DNA of 64,000 nucleotides from Symbiodinium natans (taxonomy: Eukaryota; Sar; Dinophyceae; Suessiales; Symbiodiniaceae): positions 51,001 through 115,000 of the forward strand of contig CAJNDS010002753.1 of NCBI GenBank assembly GCA_905221605.1, in the 5' to 3' direction. The notes beneath the pieces were generated by a model that worked only from the letters and a program-made list of their open reading frames with translations, did no database searches and had not been told where the DNA came from. Positions 1 through 10,519 of the stretch are shown here, one piece after another (position 1 is the first letter of the stretch; each line of letters begins with the position of its first letter). The position numbers and the translations under genes were made by a program.

Positions 1-20
1 TTAGCCCATCCTGGAAGCAG

Positions 21-99
21 AGGTGTTCTGCGCTGCGAAGCAGTTCGCAGATCACAGAGCTTGGCTTGGAAGAGCAGCACATCTGTCCTGTGGTCTCGG
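21..99 (+). CDS. Exon candidate at left edge
   Basis: Open block bounded by an AG (19-20) and a GT (100-101). One frame reads VFCAAKQFADHRAW and onward with no stop. A degenerate TTTAGGG tract follows at once, the usual arrangement after exons here. Product unknown; frame choice is uncertain because two others are open too. Confidence 0.35.
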
Positions 100-107
100 G
101 TGATGTA

Positions 108-200
108 GGGTTTAGGGTTTAGGGCTGAGGGTTTAGGGTTTAGGGTCTACGGTCTAGGGCCTAGGGTCTAGGGTTTAGGGTTTATGGTTTAGGGGTGCAA
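108..200 (+). repeat. Degenerate TTTAGGG tract
   Basis: About 13 imperfect copies of the telomere-type heptamer in G-strand orientation, with variants such as TCTAGGG and CTGAGGG. It directly follows the exon candidate 21-99. Confidence 0.85.
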
Positions 201-683
201 GGACTTGGGCTGAGGAGTTAGTGATTTCCCAGGCGTTGTGCAGCTCCGAGCATCGAATGTGTATACGTCATCGGGGTGTTGTTTTAAAGTCTAGGGTCCC
301 TGATGATACCCAAAACGTTGATGGTTCGGGTTTAGGGTACCGAATCTCATGAACCCTAAACCCTAAATTTGGGGGGCTTAGCGTTTACGGTTAGAGTTGA
401 GGGTACCGAGTTACATGGGGACCCTAACACCATCGTCAGTGTTTGGCGCGAGTCCACAAGCGGCAGAAATCGCCAAAGGAGCTACATTAGAGGAAGGGCT
501 CGGACGTTCAGCAAAAAAAGGATGGCTGTACAGTTACGAACCACCCAAAAATCAAAATATATTCTGCCTAGTAAGGGAAATATAGGGATTATCATTTTCA
601 TATTTGCGGGGTTCTTAAGCAAACAGTAGTCTAGGTGGCTGTGCGCTCTTATGGGCGAGTATAGTGTTCTTGCCTCAGGAGAA
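200..683. other. Stretch without a supported gene
   Basis: Scattered single telomere-type heptamers and a short open frame (369-629, 86 codons) whose composition is unremarkable and which starts within a telomere-like stretch. Nothing here is supported as coding. Confidence 0.5.
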
Positions 684-757
684 CCCTAAACCCTGAACCC
701 TAAACCCTAAACCCTAAACCCTAAACCCTAAATCCTAAACCCTAATCAAACCCTAAA
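684..757 (-). repeat. CCCTAAA tract
   Basis: Near-tandem telomere-type heptamers, C-strand orientation, followed by a poly-C run (832-850) and a G-strand tract (853-905), an inverted pair around 100 bp apart. Confidence 0.9.
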
Positions 758-1196
758 CCCTCCTCCCTCAGCTAGCCCATACTACCCTTACCGAGGCGGA
801 CATGCCAATAGTTCTTCGGTCTATTACGTTGCCCCCCCCCCCCCCCCCCCTTTTAGGGTTTAGGGTCTAGGGTTTAGGGGTTAGGGTTTAGGGTTTAGGG
901 TTTAGGTATTTCCCAAACCTCAGGCTTGTTCTCAAGACATAGGGCTCGAAGGGAGCATCCAAGGATAAACCGCCCACCCAACACCCTAAACCACACACCC
1001 CAAAATGGCTCTAAACCATATAACCCCCGCCCCCAACCCTAAACCCTAAACCCTAAACCCAAAAAATACCAAAAATTCCGAACCCAACACGCTGAACAGG
1101 CAAGCCTGAAGACTCCCATTACCATCGCAGAAGCTGGGCCTCAGGATCAAACAATTGGTACGGTCCTTGCTTAGTGAAGGGGTTAAGACTCGTACC

Positions 1197-1315
1197 CCTA
1201 AGGTTGCACCCCTAAAGGTTCCCCTTAATATTCTCCTAATATGGACCTTATACTACCTCAAGGATTTTTTGCAAACGGGTCACCAAAACCCAAGGGTGCA
1301 ACCTTAGGGCTTAGC
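1197..1315. mobile_element. Fold-back element, family L
   Basis: Terminal inverted repeats: CCTAAGGTTGCACCC near the left end and GGGTGCAACCTTAGG at the right. Related copies occur near 14414-14530 and 46285-46360. No coding capacity. Confidence 0.65.
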
Positions 1316-1440
1316 ATGGAACTCTCGTAATGTCATATGGGGGTCTCCGAAGGTAGGGGTACCTTCTTGGGGTCCTTATTACGAGGGAGTCGGGTCTATA
1401 CTAAATGGCCCCTGACCTTCGTAAATCCCCCATATGCTTG
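1310..1440. mobile_element. Fold-back element, family K
   Basis: Left part has CATATGGGGGTCT and GAAGGTAGGG, right part CTTCGTAAATCCCCCATATG, an imperfect palindrome. Relatives lie near 14168-14285, 34366-34490 and 36400-36505. Confidence 0.55.
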
Positions 1441-1551
1441 GTTGGGCTCAAGGCCCTACCTGCGTCCCTACCTTCCCGACCTTGTTTGTTGTTTGAGGGC
1501 ACCCTAAACCCTAAACCCTAAACCCTAAACCCTAATGCCTCCTCAGTGCAG

Positions 1552-1613
1552 AGCTGGGGTTGCAGGCAAGCCCCACTCAATCGAAACCCAAGTCAGCGAG
1601 CTGCACGCGCCAG
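1552..1613 (+). CDS. Weak exon candidate between CCCTAAA tracts
   Basis: Starts after a TGCAG and reads AGVAGKPHSIETQVSELHAP with no stop. It lies between two C-strand tracts. The absence of a clear donor keeps confidence low. Confidence 0.3.
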
Positions 1614-1722
1614 CCCTAAACCCCAAACCCTAAACCCCAAACCCCAAGCCCTAAACCCTAAATCCTAAACCCTAAACCCTAAACCCTAAACCCTAAACCC
1701 TAAACCCTAAACCCTAAACCCA
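1614..1722 (-). repeat. CCCTAAA tract
   Basis: About 15 tandem units with a few C/T variants, immediately before a 36-codon ATG-initiated open frame (1726-1836) which itself is followed by a G-strand tract (1832-1890). Confidence 0.9.
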
Positions 1723-2156
1723 TCCATGAATGCCATGAACGCTTCTGCCACGGGCTGCTGGCTGCTCCTGTTCATCGGCCGGGTGGTTGAAGGATCGTTC
1801 AGGGTGCCCGGGTCCCCCGAAACAACATAATTGGGTTTAGGGTTTAGGGTTTAGGGTTTAGGGTTTAGGATTTAGGGTTTAGGGTTTGGGGTCCAGCAGC
1901 TAGGGCTCACAGAAGGGCATATTGCTTCTCAGAACTGACCACCCATGCATACCCAAACCCCCTACACCCGCTTGACTTCCTTGGAGGCCCTTGGTAGGCC
2001 CTTATTCCCTTGTTTTACGGTTTTGGGTTTTGGGGTTTAGGGTTTAGGGTTTAGGGCTACTAGGACCCAGAGTAGGCCCTTCTTCCCTCGTTCCCTTCTC
2101 AACCCCTTTAAGAAGGGCAAGCTTTTCATTCATAGGTTTCTCTTGGGTCTCGGGCC

Positions 2157-2229
2157 CGTTCGACTTCGAATGCGGGAGGATCTTACGTCGACTACCTGGA
2201 CAGGATCGAAAAACGCGGCAGGGCTGCAA
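2157..2229 (+). CDS. Exon candidate
   Basis: Open frame reading SNAGGSYVDYLDRIEKRGRA, with balanced charged and hydrophobic residues. The opposite strand is open for 147 codons (2044-2487), but that translation has no recognisable family and starts and ends in repeats. I favour the + strand. Confidence 0.4.
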
Positions 2230-2453
2230 GTTTGGTTTGTTTGCAGTACGGGACCATTGGGGTTCAGGGTTTGGGGGTACCGAGAACCTAAACTGTAAAG
2301 CCGAAGATGCGCCCTGTAAGCCCAGGAGTAGTCTACCTAGAGCAACCTGAAGGGACAAGTGCTTGATTTTCCGGGCCTTTTTCTTGGAAGTACAGTGTTG
2401 CTCTTGGGCAAATCCGACATAAACTACGCCCCTCTCCCCCCCGCCCCTCTTTT

Positions 2454-2645
2454 CAAGAAGTTTGAGCCTTCTTCCCAGAGACTCCAATACCCTAAAATCC
2501 CATGTGCCTATTTGTTTTGGGGGTACCTGCTTCCATGATAAGAGCTTTCCAAGAAGTTTGAGCCTTCTTCCCAGAGACTCCGATACCCAAAAGCCTCATG
2601 CAACTATGGTTTTTTTGGGGGGTACCTGCTTGCACGATAAGAGCA
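2454..2645. repeat. 96-bp tandem duplication
   Basis: Two copies, 2454-2549 and 2550-2645, both starting CAAGAAGTTTGAGCCTTC and ending around a GATAAGAGC. They differ by scattered substitutions and small indels. Confidence 0.85.
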
Positions 2646-2767
2646 AAAAAACTGTGCCAAGCCCTCCGTGAAACCGACTGTTGGCAGGCTGGACTCCGTG
2701 GAGTATTTGCATCTTCTTAGGCCCCAGCTTTTGAAGTCCCAAAGCAACAATGCTTGAGCTTCTTTTT

Positions 2768-3033
2768 ATAGGGTTCTTAAGGGAGGGGGGTTTCAAGGGG
2801 TCCGAGGTTCCCTAGTACTCCCCACCACCTAAGCTTCCCTTAGGTTCCCTGCGGTGGATGGAGGAAATCTTGCACCGCCTGTGAACTTATTGCTACAGGC
2901 TGCACCCACTTCTGGGGACTGACTCAACAAAATCGGTTGCCAGAGGCGGGCCTTACAAAAGCGGTGCAAGATTTCCTCCATCCACAGTAGGTACCTACCC
3001 CCCCCTTGAACCCCCCCCCCCCCTTAAGAACCC
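2768..3033. mobile_element. Large fold-back element, families I/J
   Basis: Outer arms TATAGGGTTCTTAAGGG (left) and CCCTTAAGAACCCATA (right). Inside, a perfect 25-bp inverted repeat: 2854-2878 pairs with 2961-2985. Poly-C/poly-G patches lie between. A partial relative of the left arm is at 22533-22650. An exon candidate starts 25 bp after its right end. Confidence 0.75.
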
Positions 3034-3058
3034 ATAGTCTTTTCACCATTGCACCAAG

Positions 3059-3120
3059 GGACATCCGATGCCATTGCCCTACACCGCTCGGGCCAGATCG
3101 CGAAGGCTTTGAGTGAAAGG
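3059..3120 (+). CDS. Exon candidate, TPR-like helix
   Basis: Bounded by CCAAG and a GT (3121). Frame reads ATG-less TSDAIALHRSGQIAKALSER, resembling the helix pair of a tetratricopeptide-type repeat. Just downstream of the large fold-back element. Confidence 0.45.
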
Positions 3121-3266
3121 GTCTGGTTTATGCGTCGGTCGTCGTGGCTTTCTAGCAGGATTGCATTGGGGGGGGGGGGTGTTGAGTTTGCAAAGACTTG
3201 CGTTTGTATACAGAAAATTGCACATGCTAACATACATGTGCGCATATGCATGTGTAAATATTCGCA

Positions 3267-3270
<4 letters not shown>

Positions 3271-3304
<34 letters not shown>

Positions 3305-3352
3305 GCTCTCTCTCTCTCTTTCTCTGTCGCCTCGGGGGGGGGGGGGGGGGGG
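3271..3352. repeat. (CT)n microsatellite followed by poly-G
   Basis: About 25 CT units with occasional CGCT interruptions, then an 18-base G run. Low-complexity open frames here are artefacts of the repeat. Confidence 0.95.
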
Positions 3353-3589
3353 TGGAGGGGCTTAGGGTTTAGTGTCGCTGCTTTCTTCCAGGATGATGGG
3401 TGATGGTATACTTCAGACTCTCCCCCTCAACCCTAAACCCTGAAGCCAAAACCCCTTTGTTGCCTTGGCGGAATTCCTGAAGCGCAGCAGACTTCTCCGG
3501 CTCTAGGCTTCAGGGTTCAGGGACAGGGTCAGGACTCAGAGTAGGCCCTTATTCCCTTTTTTTTCAGGGTTTAGGGTTTAGGGTTTAGG

Positions 3590-3715
3590 GCTACTAGGAC
3601 CCAGAGTAGGCCCTTATTCCCCTTCTTTTGAAATTCAGGTGCCCTTCCCAAACAGGGTGCCTTTTGCCTTTGATTCTTTCCTAGGCTACTCTTGGGTCTA
3701 GGACAAGGGTATAGG
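3590..3715. mobile_element. Fold-back element, family E
   Basis: Left end CTACTAGGACCCAGAGTAGG, right end CCTAGGCTACTCTTGGGTCTAGG. An extra left-end fragment lies at 3528-3570, separated by a short TTTAGGG tract. Confidence 0.75.
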
Positions 3716-3859
3716 ATCCTAAGTAGGCCCGTGGGACATTTGAACTTTTTCCCTTACTGGTTTAATGGGATCATATTCAGAAATATTGTTCGAAGGGCTT
3801 TTAGGGCCACCCGAGGATGGAGAGTTTTAAGAGAATAGCTGCTTGTGCCTTTAAGCTAT

Positions 3860-3916
3860 GGGTTTAGGGTGTAGGGTGTAGGGTTTAGGGTTTAGGGTTT
3901 AGGGTTTAGGGTTTAG
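3860..3916 (+). repeat. TTTAGGG tract
   Basis: Eight tandem units plus GTGTAGGG variants, directly before the exon candidate 3921-4010 (here the tract orientation is the opposite of the usual one upstream of exons). Confidence 0.9.
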
Positions 3917-3920
3917 GGGT

Positions 3921-4010
3921 GTCTGGTATGGTATCAGCTACGATGAACCGAATAGAGCCGACAAGCCCGAGAAGGATCGTCTTCTTGACACCTCCGCAAA
4001 ACCCAAGCCG
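3921..4010 (+). CDS. Exon candidate
   Basis: Thirty open codons reading VWYGISYDEPNRADKPEKDR and onward to a TGA at 4011. The mix of acidic, basic and aromatic residues is protein-like. No family recognised. Confidence 0.5.
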
Positions 4011-5137
4011 TGACCCTGTACCTAAAGAGCCCAGTGCCCCTTAAAAAGGCGTATACCTGATTTGGTTCTCTGGGTATACTTCAAAAACACAAAGTCCAAA
4101 GCACATGGCTCCAGGCGCTCGAAACTCTGAGCGAGGTGGCAGTCTCGGTTTGCGTCTATTCCCCATATCCCTGATTCCTGCCTTGTCATAGGTGCGATAA
4201 GTACCCTCGATTTAAGAATAGACCTTAAACCATATTTTAGTAGAGTAGGTAGCCCTCAACCTTTTGATTTGGGGGGTTATATAATACTACCATCATTGAC
4301 AGCAACTAGCATACTAAGGATCCTGAACATGGTCCTAAAACCCTCAACCCGAATCTCCCTAAACCCTAGATTTTTGGGGACTTGCAAAAAAAACCCTGAC
4401 AGCTTGGGCTCAGGGTTTACAGGGTTTAGGGTTTAGGGTTTAGGGTTTAGGGATTTTAGGGACCCAGTGGGCCCCCTTGAGCCTGGAGTCCTTGCCCTAA
4501 ACCCACCACATCTACATAAAGATTCTACAAACATGGCTTTCCAGAATCCTCTGAAAGGGGCCCCGGTACCCCAACAGTAGGATCCCTATGTTTATGTGTT
4601 TTGTTGGGGCCCTTAAGCCCTAAACCCTGAACCCTTGAGGCCACAAATCCGAAAACCCCTTCACAGTTAAGGCTCGGGCTCAGAGTAGACCCGTATTCAC
4701 GGTTTCTGGGTCTTAGGTCGCCCTCGGACCACATGCGTCAGCACTGGGGAAGGTTTCGGGTTTAGGGAGTTATACGCCTCGTATTTGGGTTCTGGGGTGT
4801 TGGAGGGTGGAGTTCCACATTCAAGGGACTAAACCCCTAAACCTTACAGTTTTTTTCTCCAGGCACAACATACCTTCCAGAAAGTCCTAAGCACCCCCCA
4901 CCTCAAGGCAAGACCCTATATCCTAAACACACCCTAAACATGTGGGGGTTTACGACCATAGGGCTACCCCTTATATACCCCAAACTACTATCTCATCCCT
5001 TTGGAACCCACAAAAAGGGTTTAGGGTTTAGGGTTACGGAAACCCCCATGTAAGGGTTGAGAGATCAGGGAGTTCACCTGCCAAAGCCGTCTTTGGGAAC
5101 TCCCTGTCAAAGCAAGCTTCGACTTGCCATGCTTCCC

Positions 5138-5260
5138 TAAACCCTAAACCCTAAACCCTAAACCCTAAACCCTAAACCCTAAACCCTAAACCCTAAACCC
5201 TAAACCCTAAACCCTTTAAGCCCTAAACCCTAAAGCCTTAAACCCTTTGAACCCTAAACC
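5138..5260 (-). repeat. CCCTAAA tract
   Basis: About 17 units, nearly perfect for the first 80 bp, then decayed. Confidence 0.95.
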
Positions 5261-5511
5261 AGGAGGGCCTCCTATACTAGCTTTCTTTAGTTAAGAGACT
5301 TGTGTCCGAAGTCAGGAGACTTATAGCACAATTTCGGGCCCTTAGAACACAGATTCATGGCCCCCCAGTGATCCCAATACCCCCCTAGTTAAGAAAATAT
5401 ACGTTAAACCAAACAGGGATCCCTGATCTGATTTGAGGCATATTATTCCTAAACTCCAAACCCCAAACCCTAAACCCTGAACCCCAGGAGGTATTTTTCT
5501 TTTGGGCAAAG

Positions 5512-5606
5512 GTCCGCGAGAGCTTTCGCTCTGCCGTGCAGCTGGATTCGAAGAAGCCCGACGCCTATGTCACTTTCGCCCAGCCACCGGGCAAGACTTA
5601 CTCCAG
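5512..5606 (+). CDS. Exon candidate, TPR-like
   Basis: Follows CAAAG and ends before a GC donor (5607). The frame reads VRESFRSAVQLDSKKPDAY and then VTFAQPPGKTYSR. The first part fits a tetratricopeptide repeat (alanine and leucine at helix positions, PDAY turn). CCCTAAA tract upstream (5460-5488), TTTAGGG tract downstream (5612-5675). Confidence 0.6.
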
Positions 5607-5824
5607 GCTCTATGGGTTTAGGGTTTAGGGTTTAGGTGTATCATTAGGGTTTAGGGTTTAGGGTTTAGGAGTTAGGGTATGTGCCCATATGGTCAATTCT
5701 CCAAATTATGCTCCCTTTCGGGGTTACCATTATCAGGCGACCTTAAATATTTAGGGTAATTACTCAGCAAGGGACCAGTATTTTGAGAACTGACTAGAAA
5801 ATTGTATCTATCTATAGGAACACC

Positions 5825-6067
5825 TTGAGGGCCCCATGGATTGCTTTGTCCAGACCTCACTTGGTTTTTGGTTACACAGGTTTAGAATCCTCACGTGGAG
5901 GGCATTTGTATTGTGCTCTTGGATCTTGTCTGATTCTCAGGCAGTCTCTCCTACAGTCGAGTGCTGAAACAAGCTTCCGTCAGCAGCACCTCAGGTCTAT
6001 GCTGACATGCAACCAGCTGGAGGCCAGCCAGATTTCGAGAATCCTTTTTTTGGGCGACCCGAAATAA
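5825..6067 (+). CDS. Open block, possible exon
   Basis: An 80-codon frame with a protein-like centre (QSSAETSFRQQHLRSMLTCN). AG at 5939-5940 and GT at 5995 could bound an exon of about 55 bp inside it. Product unknown. Confidence 0.35.
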   Translation: MRAPWIALSRPHLVFGYTGLESSRGGHLYCALGSCLILRQSLLQSSAETSFRQQHLRSMLTCNQLEASQISRILFLGDPK

Positions 6068-6269
6068 ACTATCATCAGGGACTATCCGACAGAAGCTGTG
6101 CAGAAACCCGGCGCCAGAAAAAAAGCCGCAGCCCTACACCCTAAAGCCTAAACCCTAAACCCTAAACAGGCAACGACACTACGAGTCGAGCCCAGAACGT
6201 GAGAAAACCGAAGTTGCAAGCCCCAATCCCTAAACGCTACACAAAGGCTCCAATGTAGTTCCTTTTGGG

Positions 6270-6347
6270 TTAGGGTTTAGGGTTTAGGGTTTAGGGTTTA
6301 GGGTTTAGGGTTTAGGGTTTAGGGTTTAGGGTTTAGGGTTTAGGGTT
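6270..6347 (+). repeat. TTTAGGG tract
   Basis: Eleven perfect tandem units directly after a family C left-end fragment (6239-6270). Confidence 0.95.
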
Positions 6348-6499
6348 CAGCATCTCAAGTCCAAGCATTTCACTAGTAGAGCTCCTTACTCCGGTATCGA
6401 ATATCGACCCACCCACCCAGTGGATCCCATAACATTATGAAAATATTTTACTTTATGTTTTAATCTTCAAATTTTTGGTTCAGTCGGCTGCCGCCCAGG

Positions 6500-6724
6500 G
6501 TGGGCCCTAAACCCAAAAGGCAGCCCAGAGCAGGGCCTAACCTCAATAAAACCAGCCCCGCGTAGCCCCCGAGCCAGCCCAGAAGCCAGCCCAGACTAGG
6601 CCCTAAACCCTACAGCCAGCCCAGAGTAGGCCCTAAACCCTAAAGCCAGTACCGAATAGGCCCTAAACCCTAAAGCCTGCCCAGAGTAGGCCCTAAACCC
6701 TAAAGCCAGCCCAGAGTAGGCCCC
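6500..6724. repeat. Composite tandem array of element-end plus telomere unit
   Basis: Seven or so units of about 30 bp, each made of AGCCAGCCCAGAGTAGG (the family E end) and CCCTAAACCCTAAA. A mobile-element terminus and telomere heptamers have been amplified together. Confidence 0.8.
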
Positions 6725-6734
6725 CCGAGCAACC

Positions 6735-7700
6735 GGTAAATTTTGGTGGAAAACCGGGAAAACCGGGATTTGTGTAAAACCGGGAATGTTTAGTGGAAAA
6801 CCGGGAATTTTTAGTAGAAAAACCGGGAATTTTTGGTGGAAAACCGGGATTTTTTAGTAGAAAAACCGGGAGTTTTTGGTGGAAAAACCGGGAAGTTTTA
6901 GTGGAAAAACCCGGAATTTTTAGTGGAAAACCGGGATTTTTCGTGGAAAAACCGGGAATTTTTGGTGGAAAAACCTGGAAGTTTTAGTGGAAAAACCGGG
7001 AATTCTTAGTGGAAAACCGGGAATTTTTAGTGGAAAAACCGGGAGTTTTTTGTGGAAAACCGGGAATTTTTAGTGGAAAAACCGGGAGTTTTTGGTGGAA
7101 AAACCGGGAAGTTTTAGTGGAAAAACCTGGAATTTTTAGTGGAAAACCTGGATTTTTTAGTGGAAAAACCGGGAATTTTTGGTGGAAAACCGGGAGTTTT
7201 TAGTGGAAAAACCGGGAGTTTTTAGTGGAAAAACCGGGAAGTTTTTGGTTGAAAAACCTGGAATTTTTCGTGGAAAACCGGGATTTTTTGGTGGAACACC
7301 GGGATTGTGGAAAACCGGGAATTTTTAGTGGAAAACCGGGAATTTTTAGTGGAAAACCGGGAATTGTTGGTGGAAAACCGGGAATTTTTAGTGGAAAACC
7401 GGGAATTTTTAGTGGAAAACCGGGAATTTTTAGTGGAAAACCTGGAATTTTTAGTGGAAAACCGGGAATATTTAGTGGAAAAACCGGGAGTTTTGGTGGA
7501 AAAACCGGGAAGTTTTAGTGGAAAAACCGGGAATTTTTTGTGGAAAACCGGGAATTTTTGGTGGAAAAACCTGGATTTGTGGAAAACCGGTAATTTTTAG
7601 TGGAAAACCGGGAATTTTTAGTGGAAAACCGGGAATTTTTGGTGGAAAACCGGTAATTTTTAGTGGAAAACCGGTAATTTTTAGTGGAAAAACCGGGAAG
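6735..7700. repeat. Minisatellite, unit about 19-21 bp
   Basis: About 48 copies of a unit close to GTGGAAAACCGGGAATTTTT. Copies differ mainly in the last bases (AGT/GGT) and in one extra A. All frames are open over long stretches (repeats of KPGIFSG or VENREFL), so the apparent ORFs on both strands are products of the array, although translation cannot be excluded. Confidence 0.95.
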
Positions 7701-7779
7701 CCATTAGCCATTAAATATACATAGGATAGAGAGTGTTTAGGGTTTAGGGGATTCTAGTATACTACCCCAAAAGGGTACG

Positions 7780-7874
7780 CTACCCAAAGGCTCCAGTGTA
7801 GTTCCTTTTTGGGTTTGCTATAGGGGATTCCAGTATACTGCCCCAAAAAGGGACTGCATAGCAGCCTTTGGGTA
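7780..7874. mobile_element. Fold-back element, family C
   Basis: Left end TACCCAAAGGCTCCAGTGTA, right end CAGCCTTTGGGTAA. A second right-half fragment (7748-7778) is abutted at its left. Confidence 0.8.
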
Positions 7875-7897
7875 AAGTCCAAACAATGGTTAGGGGC

Positions 7898-7980
7898 ATT
7901 GGGGTTTAGGGTTTAGGGTTTGGGGTTTAGGGTTTAGGGTTTGGGGTTTAGGGTTTGGGGTTTGGGGTTTAGGGTTTTGG
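7898..7980 (+). repeat. TTTAGGG/TTTGGGG tract
   Basis: Mixed TTTAGGG and TTTGGGG units just upstream of an exon candidate. Confidence 0.9.
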
Positions 7981-7992
7981 GACACCCGCCAG

Positions 7993-8060
7993 GAGTCGAT
8001 AAGCGCATGGGAGGGGGCTTTGCAGAGGATCGACAAGGAGACTCTCGGCCACCACAAAGG
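7993..8060 (+). CDS. Exon candidate, TPR-like
   Basis: Follows CGCCAG and ends before a GT (8061). Frame reads ESISAWEGALQRIDKETLGH, which looks like a helix of a TPR or similar repeat. A TTTAGGG tract starts right at the donor. Confidence 0.5.
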
Positions 8061-8249
8061 GTTTAGGGTTTAGGGTTAGGGTTTGGGGTTTAGGGTTTAG
8101 GGTGTAGGGTTTAGGGTTAAGGTTTTTGGGGTTTTCGGTGCAGGGCTTGAAGAGGGTTTAGGGTTTTTGGGCGGTGTAGGTTTGTCGGGGTTTCCGATGT
8201 CAACGTTCGAATTGGGTTGGTACGTATAAATGGAGGTCGCTTCTTTCCT

Positions 8250-8840
8250 GTTAAATTGCTGCTACTCGGGAATATGGGAAGCCCCCACCACAAGTACGAA
8301 GAATAAAGAAAGAAATGAAACTACTTGAGGAAATGATGAATTGGCGGTCACTTCGCATGCTGAAGTCATATTTGCTTGAGTGACCGGGAATGTTGGAAGA
8401 GAACAAAGGACAGCTACTAGGACAACGGATGCGCCAGCCAAAGTATCTTTTTTGATCGGGCTAGCATTTTAGTTTGTAATTCGGGCTAGAGGTGTGCCTT
8501 GATCTGAACAGCTATGAGAACAGACCTTGTAGGAGTATATCCTTAGGAGCTAGACCTTATTTCACCCCCCCCCCCCTCCTTCCCAACTTTAAATGCGAAA
8601 ACGTCAACCAAATGGTAGGTATACTTTGGAGGCCACTGTTCATTCCTAAACATCTACTACTTAATGAGGGTTGGAGTATTGGAAGCCCCTCCCCAAGTCG
8701 AAATGCAAATGGCTCGGATTATTTGGGATAAAAGGGTGTCACCAATCATTTCAAAGTTATTGCTTGAGTGACTGGGAATGTTGGACGAGAATGTAGGACA
8801 ACCGATGCCACAACATAATTGTTAGGGCTACTCTTAGAAT
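8250..8840. repeat. Diverged tandem duplication of about 400 bp
   Basis: Two copies share GGAAGCCCC... and later TTGCTTGAGTGACCGGGAATG / TTGCTTGAGTGACTGGGAATG, at 8372 and 8761. The region holds no exon I can support. Confidence 0.65.
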
Positions 8841-9076
8841 CGTTTCTTTTGATAGGGCCAGTGACATTCCTTGAAATACAATTTCAACAGGAAGAACGTT
8901 TCCGTCTTGCGTGCTTAATCCATTGGCCCATCGGTCGTCCCAAGAGCCGTCCTTCACTCTCTTTCAACACCCCCTTAAACAAGTATATTTTTTTCAAGGA
9001 ACATAGCTGGCCTCACCATTATGTTTCTCAAGAGTCAGTAGAATCCCTTCCCCCTAATATTAAACGGGGGGAACCT

Positions 9077-9078
<2 letters not shown>

Positions 9079-9104
<26 letters not shown>
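9079..9104. repeat. Poly-C run
   Basis: 26 consecutive C, one of many long homopolymers of G or C in this window (others near 3334, 14207, 18130, 18266, 20046, 46045). Confidence 0.95.
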
Positions 9105-9107
<3 letters not shown>

Positions 9108-9225
9108 AGAAACCGAAATGTGATTTTTTATTATAAGGAGATGTTTTATCCAAATGTCATGTTTTGGGTCTTGAGGGTCTAGGCTTCAGGGTTTGGAGGT
9201 TTAAGTACTTAATTAGGTGCAAACT

Positions 9226-9228
<3 letters not shown>

Positions 9229-9296
<68 letters not shown>
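9229..9296. repeat. (GA)n microsatellite
   Basis: About 34 GA units. The Glu-Arg and Ser-Leu open frames over it are artefacts. Confidence 0.95.
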
Positions 9297-9297
<1 letters not shown>

Positions 9298-9518
9298 GGA
9301 AGGGAGCTTCAGGATGTTGGTTGGTTTGAGGGTTTTGGGAGACCTCAACCCTCCCCCTAATTCGGAATAGGTTTTAAACTGTGGGGGGTGATTTCGGAAA
9401 GATGTTCAAGAACGTGTTTTACAATTAGGGGGGGGGGGGGGGGTATTTAAGACCATGGGGAAACGATTAACCAGTAAGCGTATACTTCTGTAAGTGCTGT
9501 TCTTGCAATACTGGAGAT

Positions 9519-9722
9519 TTGTGTTTGTTTAGCTTTAAAGGCAGTGCCTTTTTGTTGCATGCTGTTGCAGTGCATATCACTAGCCGCCTGAGTACAAAAA
9601 CACATTGCCTTCATCAAGTTGAGTTAACAGTTGATGAGCCTTTGATGTTCGTGATTGCAAGCTATGTATTTGAAACCTTGCAAACTAAGCATGTGTTTAT
9701 CCAAGCGACTCGTCTAAATTGA
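9519..9722 (+). CDS. Open block, possible exon
   Basis: 67-codon frame with a protein-like sequence (LHQVELTVDEPLMFVIASYV). The reverse strand is also open (9662-9880). No family recognised; could be chance in a region of ordinary composition. Confidence 0.3.
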   Translation: MCLFSFKGSAFLLHAVAVHITSRLSTKTHCLHQVELTVDEPLMFVIASYVFETLQTKHVFIQATRLN

Positions 9723-9798
9723 CAACAACCAATAATATTTACTTTGGCTTCATGAGCCGAACTTGCAAAGTAACACTCATGATTTTGCGATCTTAGCC

Positions 9799-9929
9799 TA
9801 GTCCAAGCTCGTCTTCGCGAATTGAGTGCCAGAAGCAAGCGCCGAGGTCGTCGCTCTACATCTGTATTACATGAGCGCACCTGTTTAAACAGCCATTGGG
9901 TTCAAACACGCGTTCGAAATCACAAAAGG
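9799..9929 (+). CDS. Open block, basic peptide
   Basis: Frame reads LVQARLRELSARSKRRGRRS and continues to 9929. Arginine-rich. Possible exon followed by poly-G and an AT microsatellite. Confidence 0.35.
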
Positions 9930-9958
9930 TAGGCGCATGAGGGGGGGGGGGGGTAGCA

Positions 9959-10070
9959 TATATATATATATATATACATGTATATATATATATATATCTA
10001 TACATATATGTATGGGTCATATATATATATATATGTATGGGTCATATATATATATATATATGTCTATAGA
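9959..10070. repeat. (TA)n microsatellite
   Basis: Several AT blocks joined by GTATGGGTCA motifs. A duplicated unit of about 32 bp is visible. Confidence 0.9.
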
Positions 10071-10403
10071 CATATTTGAGGAACATGAGACGTCGTAACA
10101 GTGGAGTTATCATACCTCAAACGGAACCCTACTTGAGCTTCTCCTGCTTAGTAGCTAGCTCTCACCTGATTCCTGCTTATTCAGTCACCGACCCTCGAAA
10201 CATTCCCTAAGCACACGCCTCAGTCCTATTTTCCCTCCCTATATCCCGAAAAGCCATAAAGCCTACATTCCCTGATCTCCTTGCATACCCCTCAAAGAAA
10301 CCCCTTTGCTGTGCTCTGCCGCCTTTCAACCCTCCCCCCCCCCCCCCTTTATCCCTAAATTCCCTGAACTCCTTAAAGTCCTTAAGTTCGCTATGTTCCT
10401 TCT

Positions 10404-10502
10404 AAACCCTAAACCCTAAACCCTAAACCCTAAACCCTAAACCCTAAACCCTAAACCCTAAACCCTAAACCCTAAACCCTAAACCCTAAACCCTAAACCC
10501 TA
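10404..10502 (-). repeat. CCCTAAA tract
   Basis: Fourteen perfect units upstream of a short GC-rich island (10503-10590) that is followed by a TTTAGGG tract (10615-10672). Confidence 0.95.
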
Positions 10503-10519
10503 GGACCGAGCCCGATCTT

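Noticed and set aside
2044-2487. 147-codon minus-strand frame
   Set aside because: No family, ends in telomere tract and element E fragment; the + strand block at 2157 looks more like coding sequence.
6735-7700. CRISPR-like array
   Set aside because: Units are directly tandem with no unique spacers, in a eukaryotic context.
6793-7724. Several long open frames on both strands with KPGIFSG / VENREFL repeats
   Set aside because: They arise from the ~20-bp minisatellite, are open in several frames at once, and have no start or splice context.
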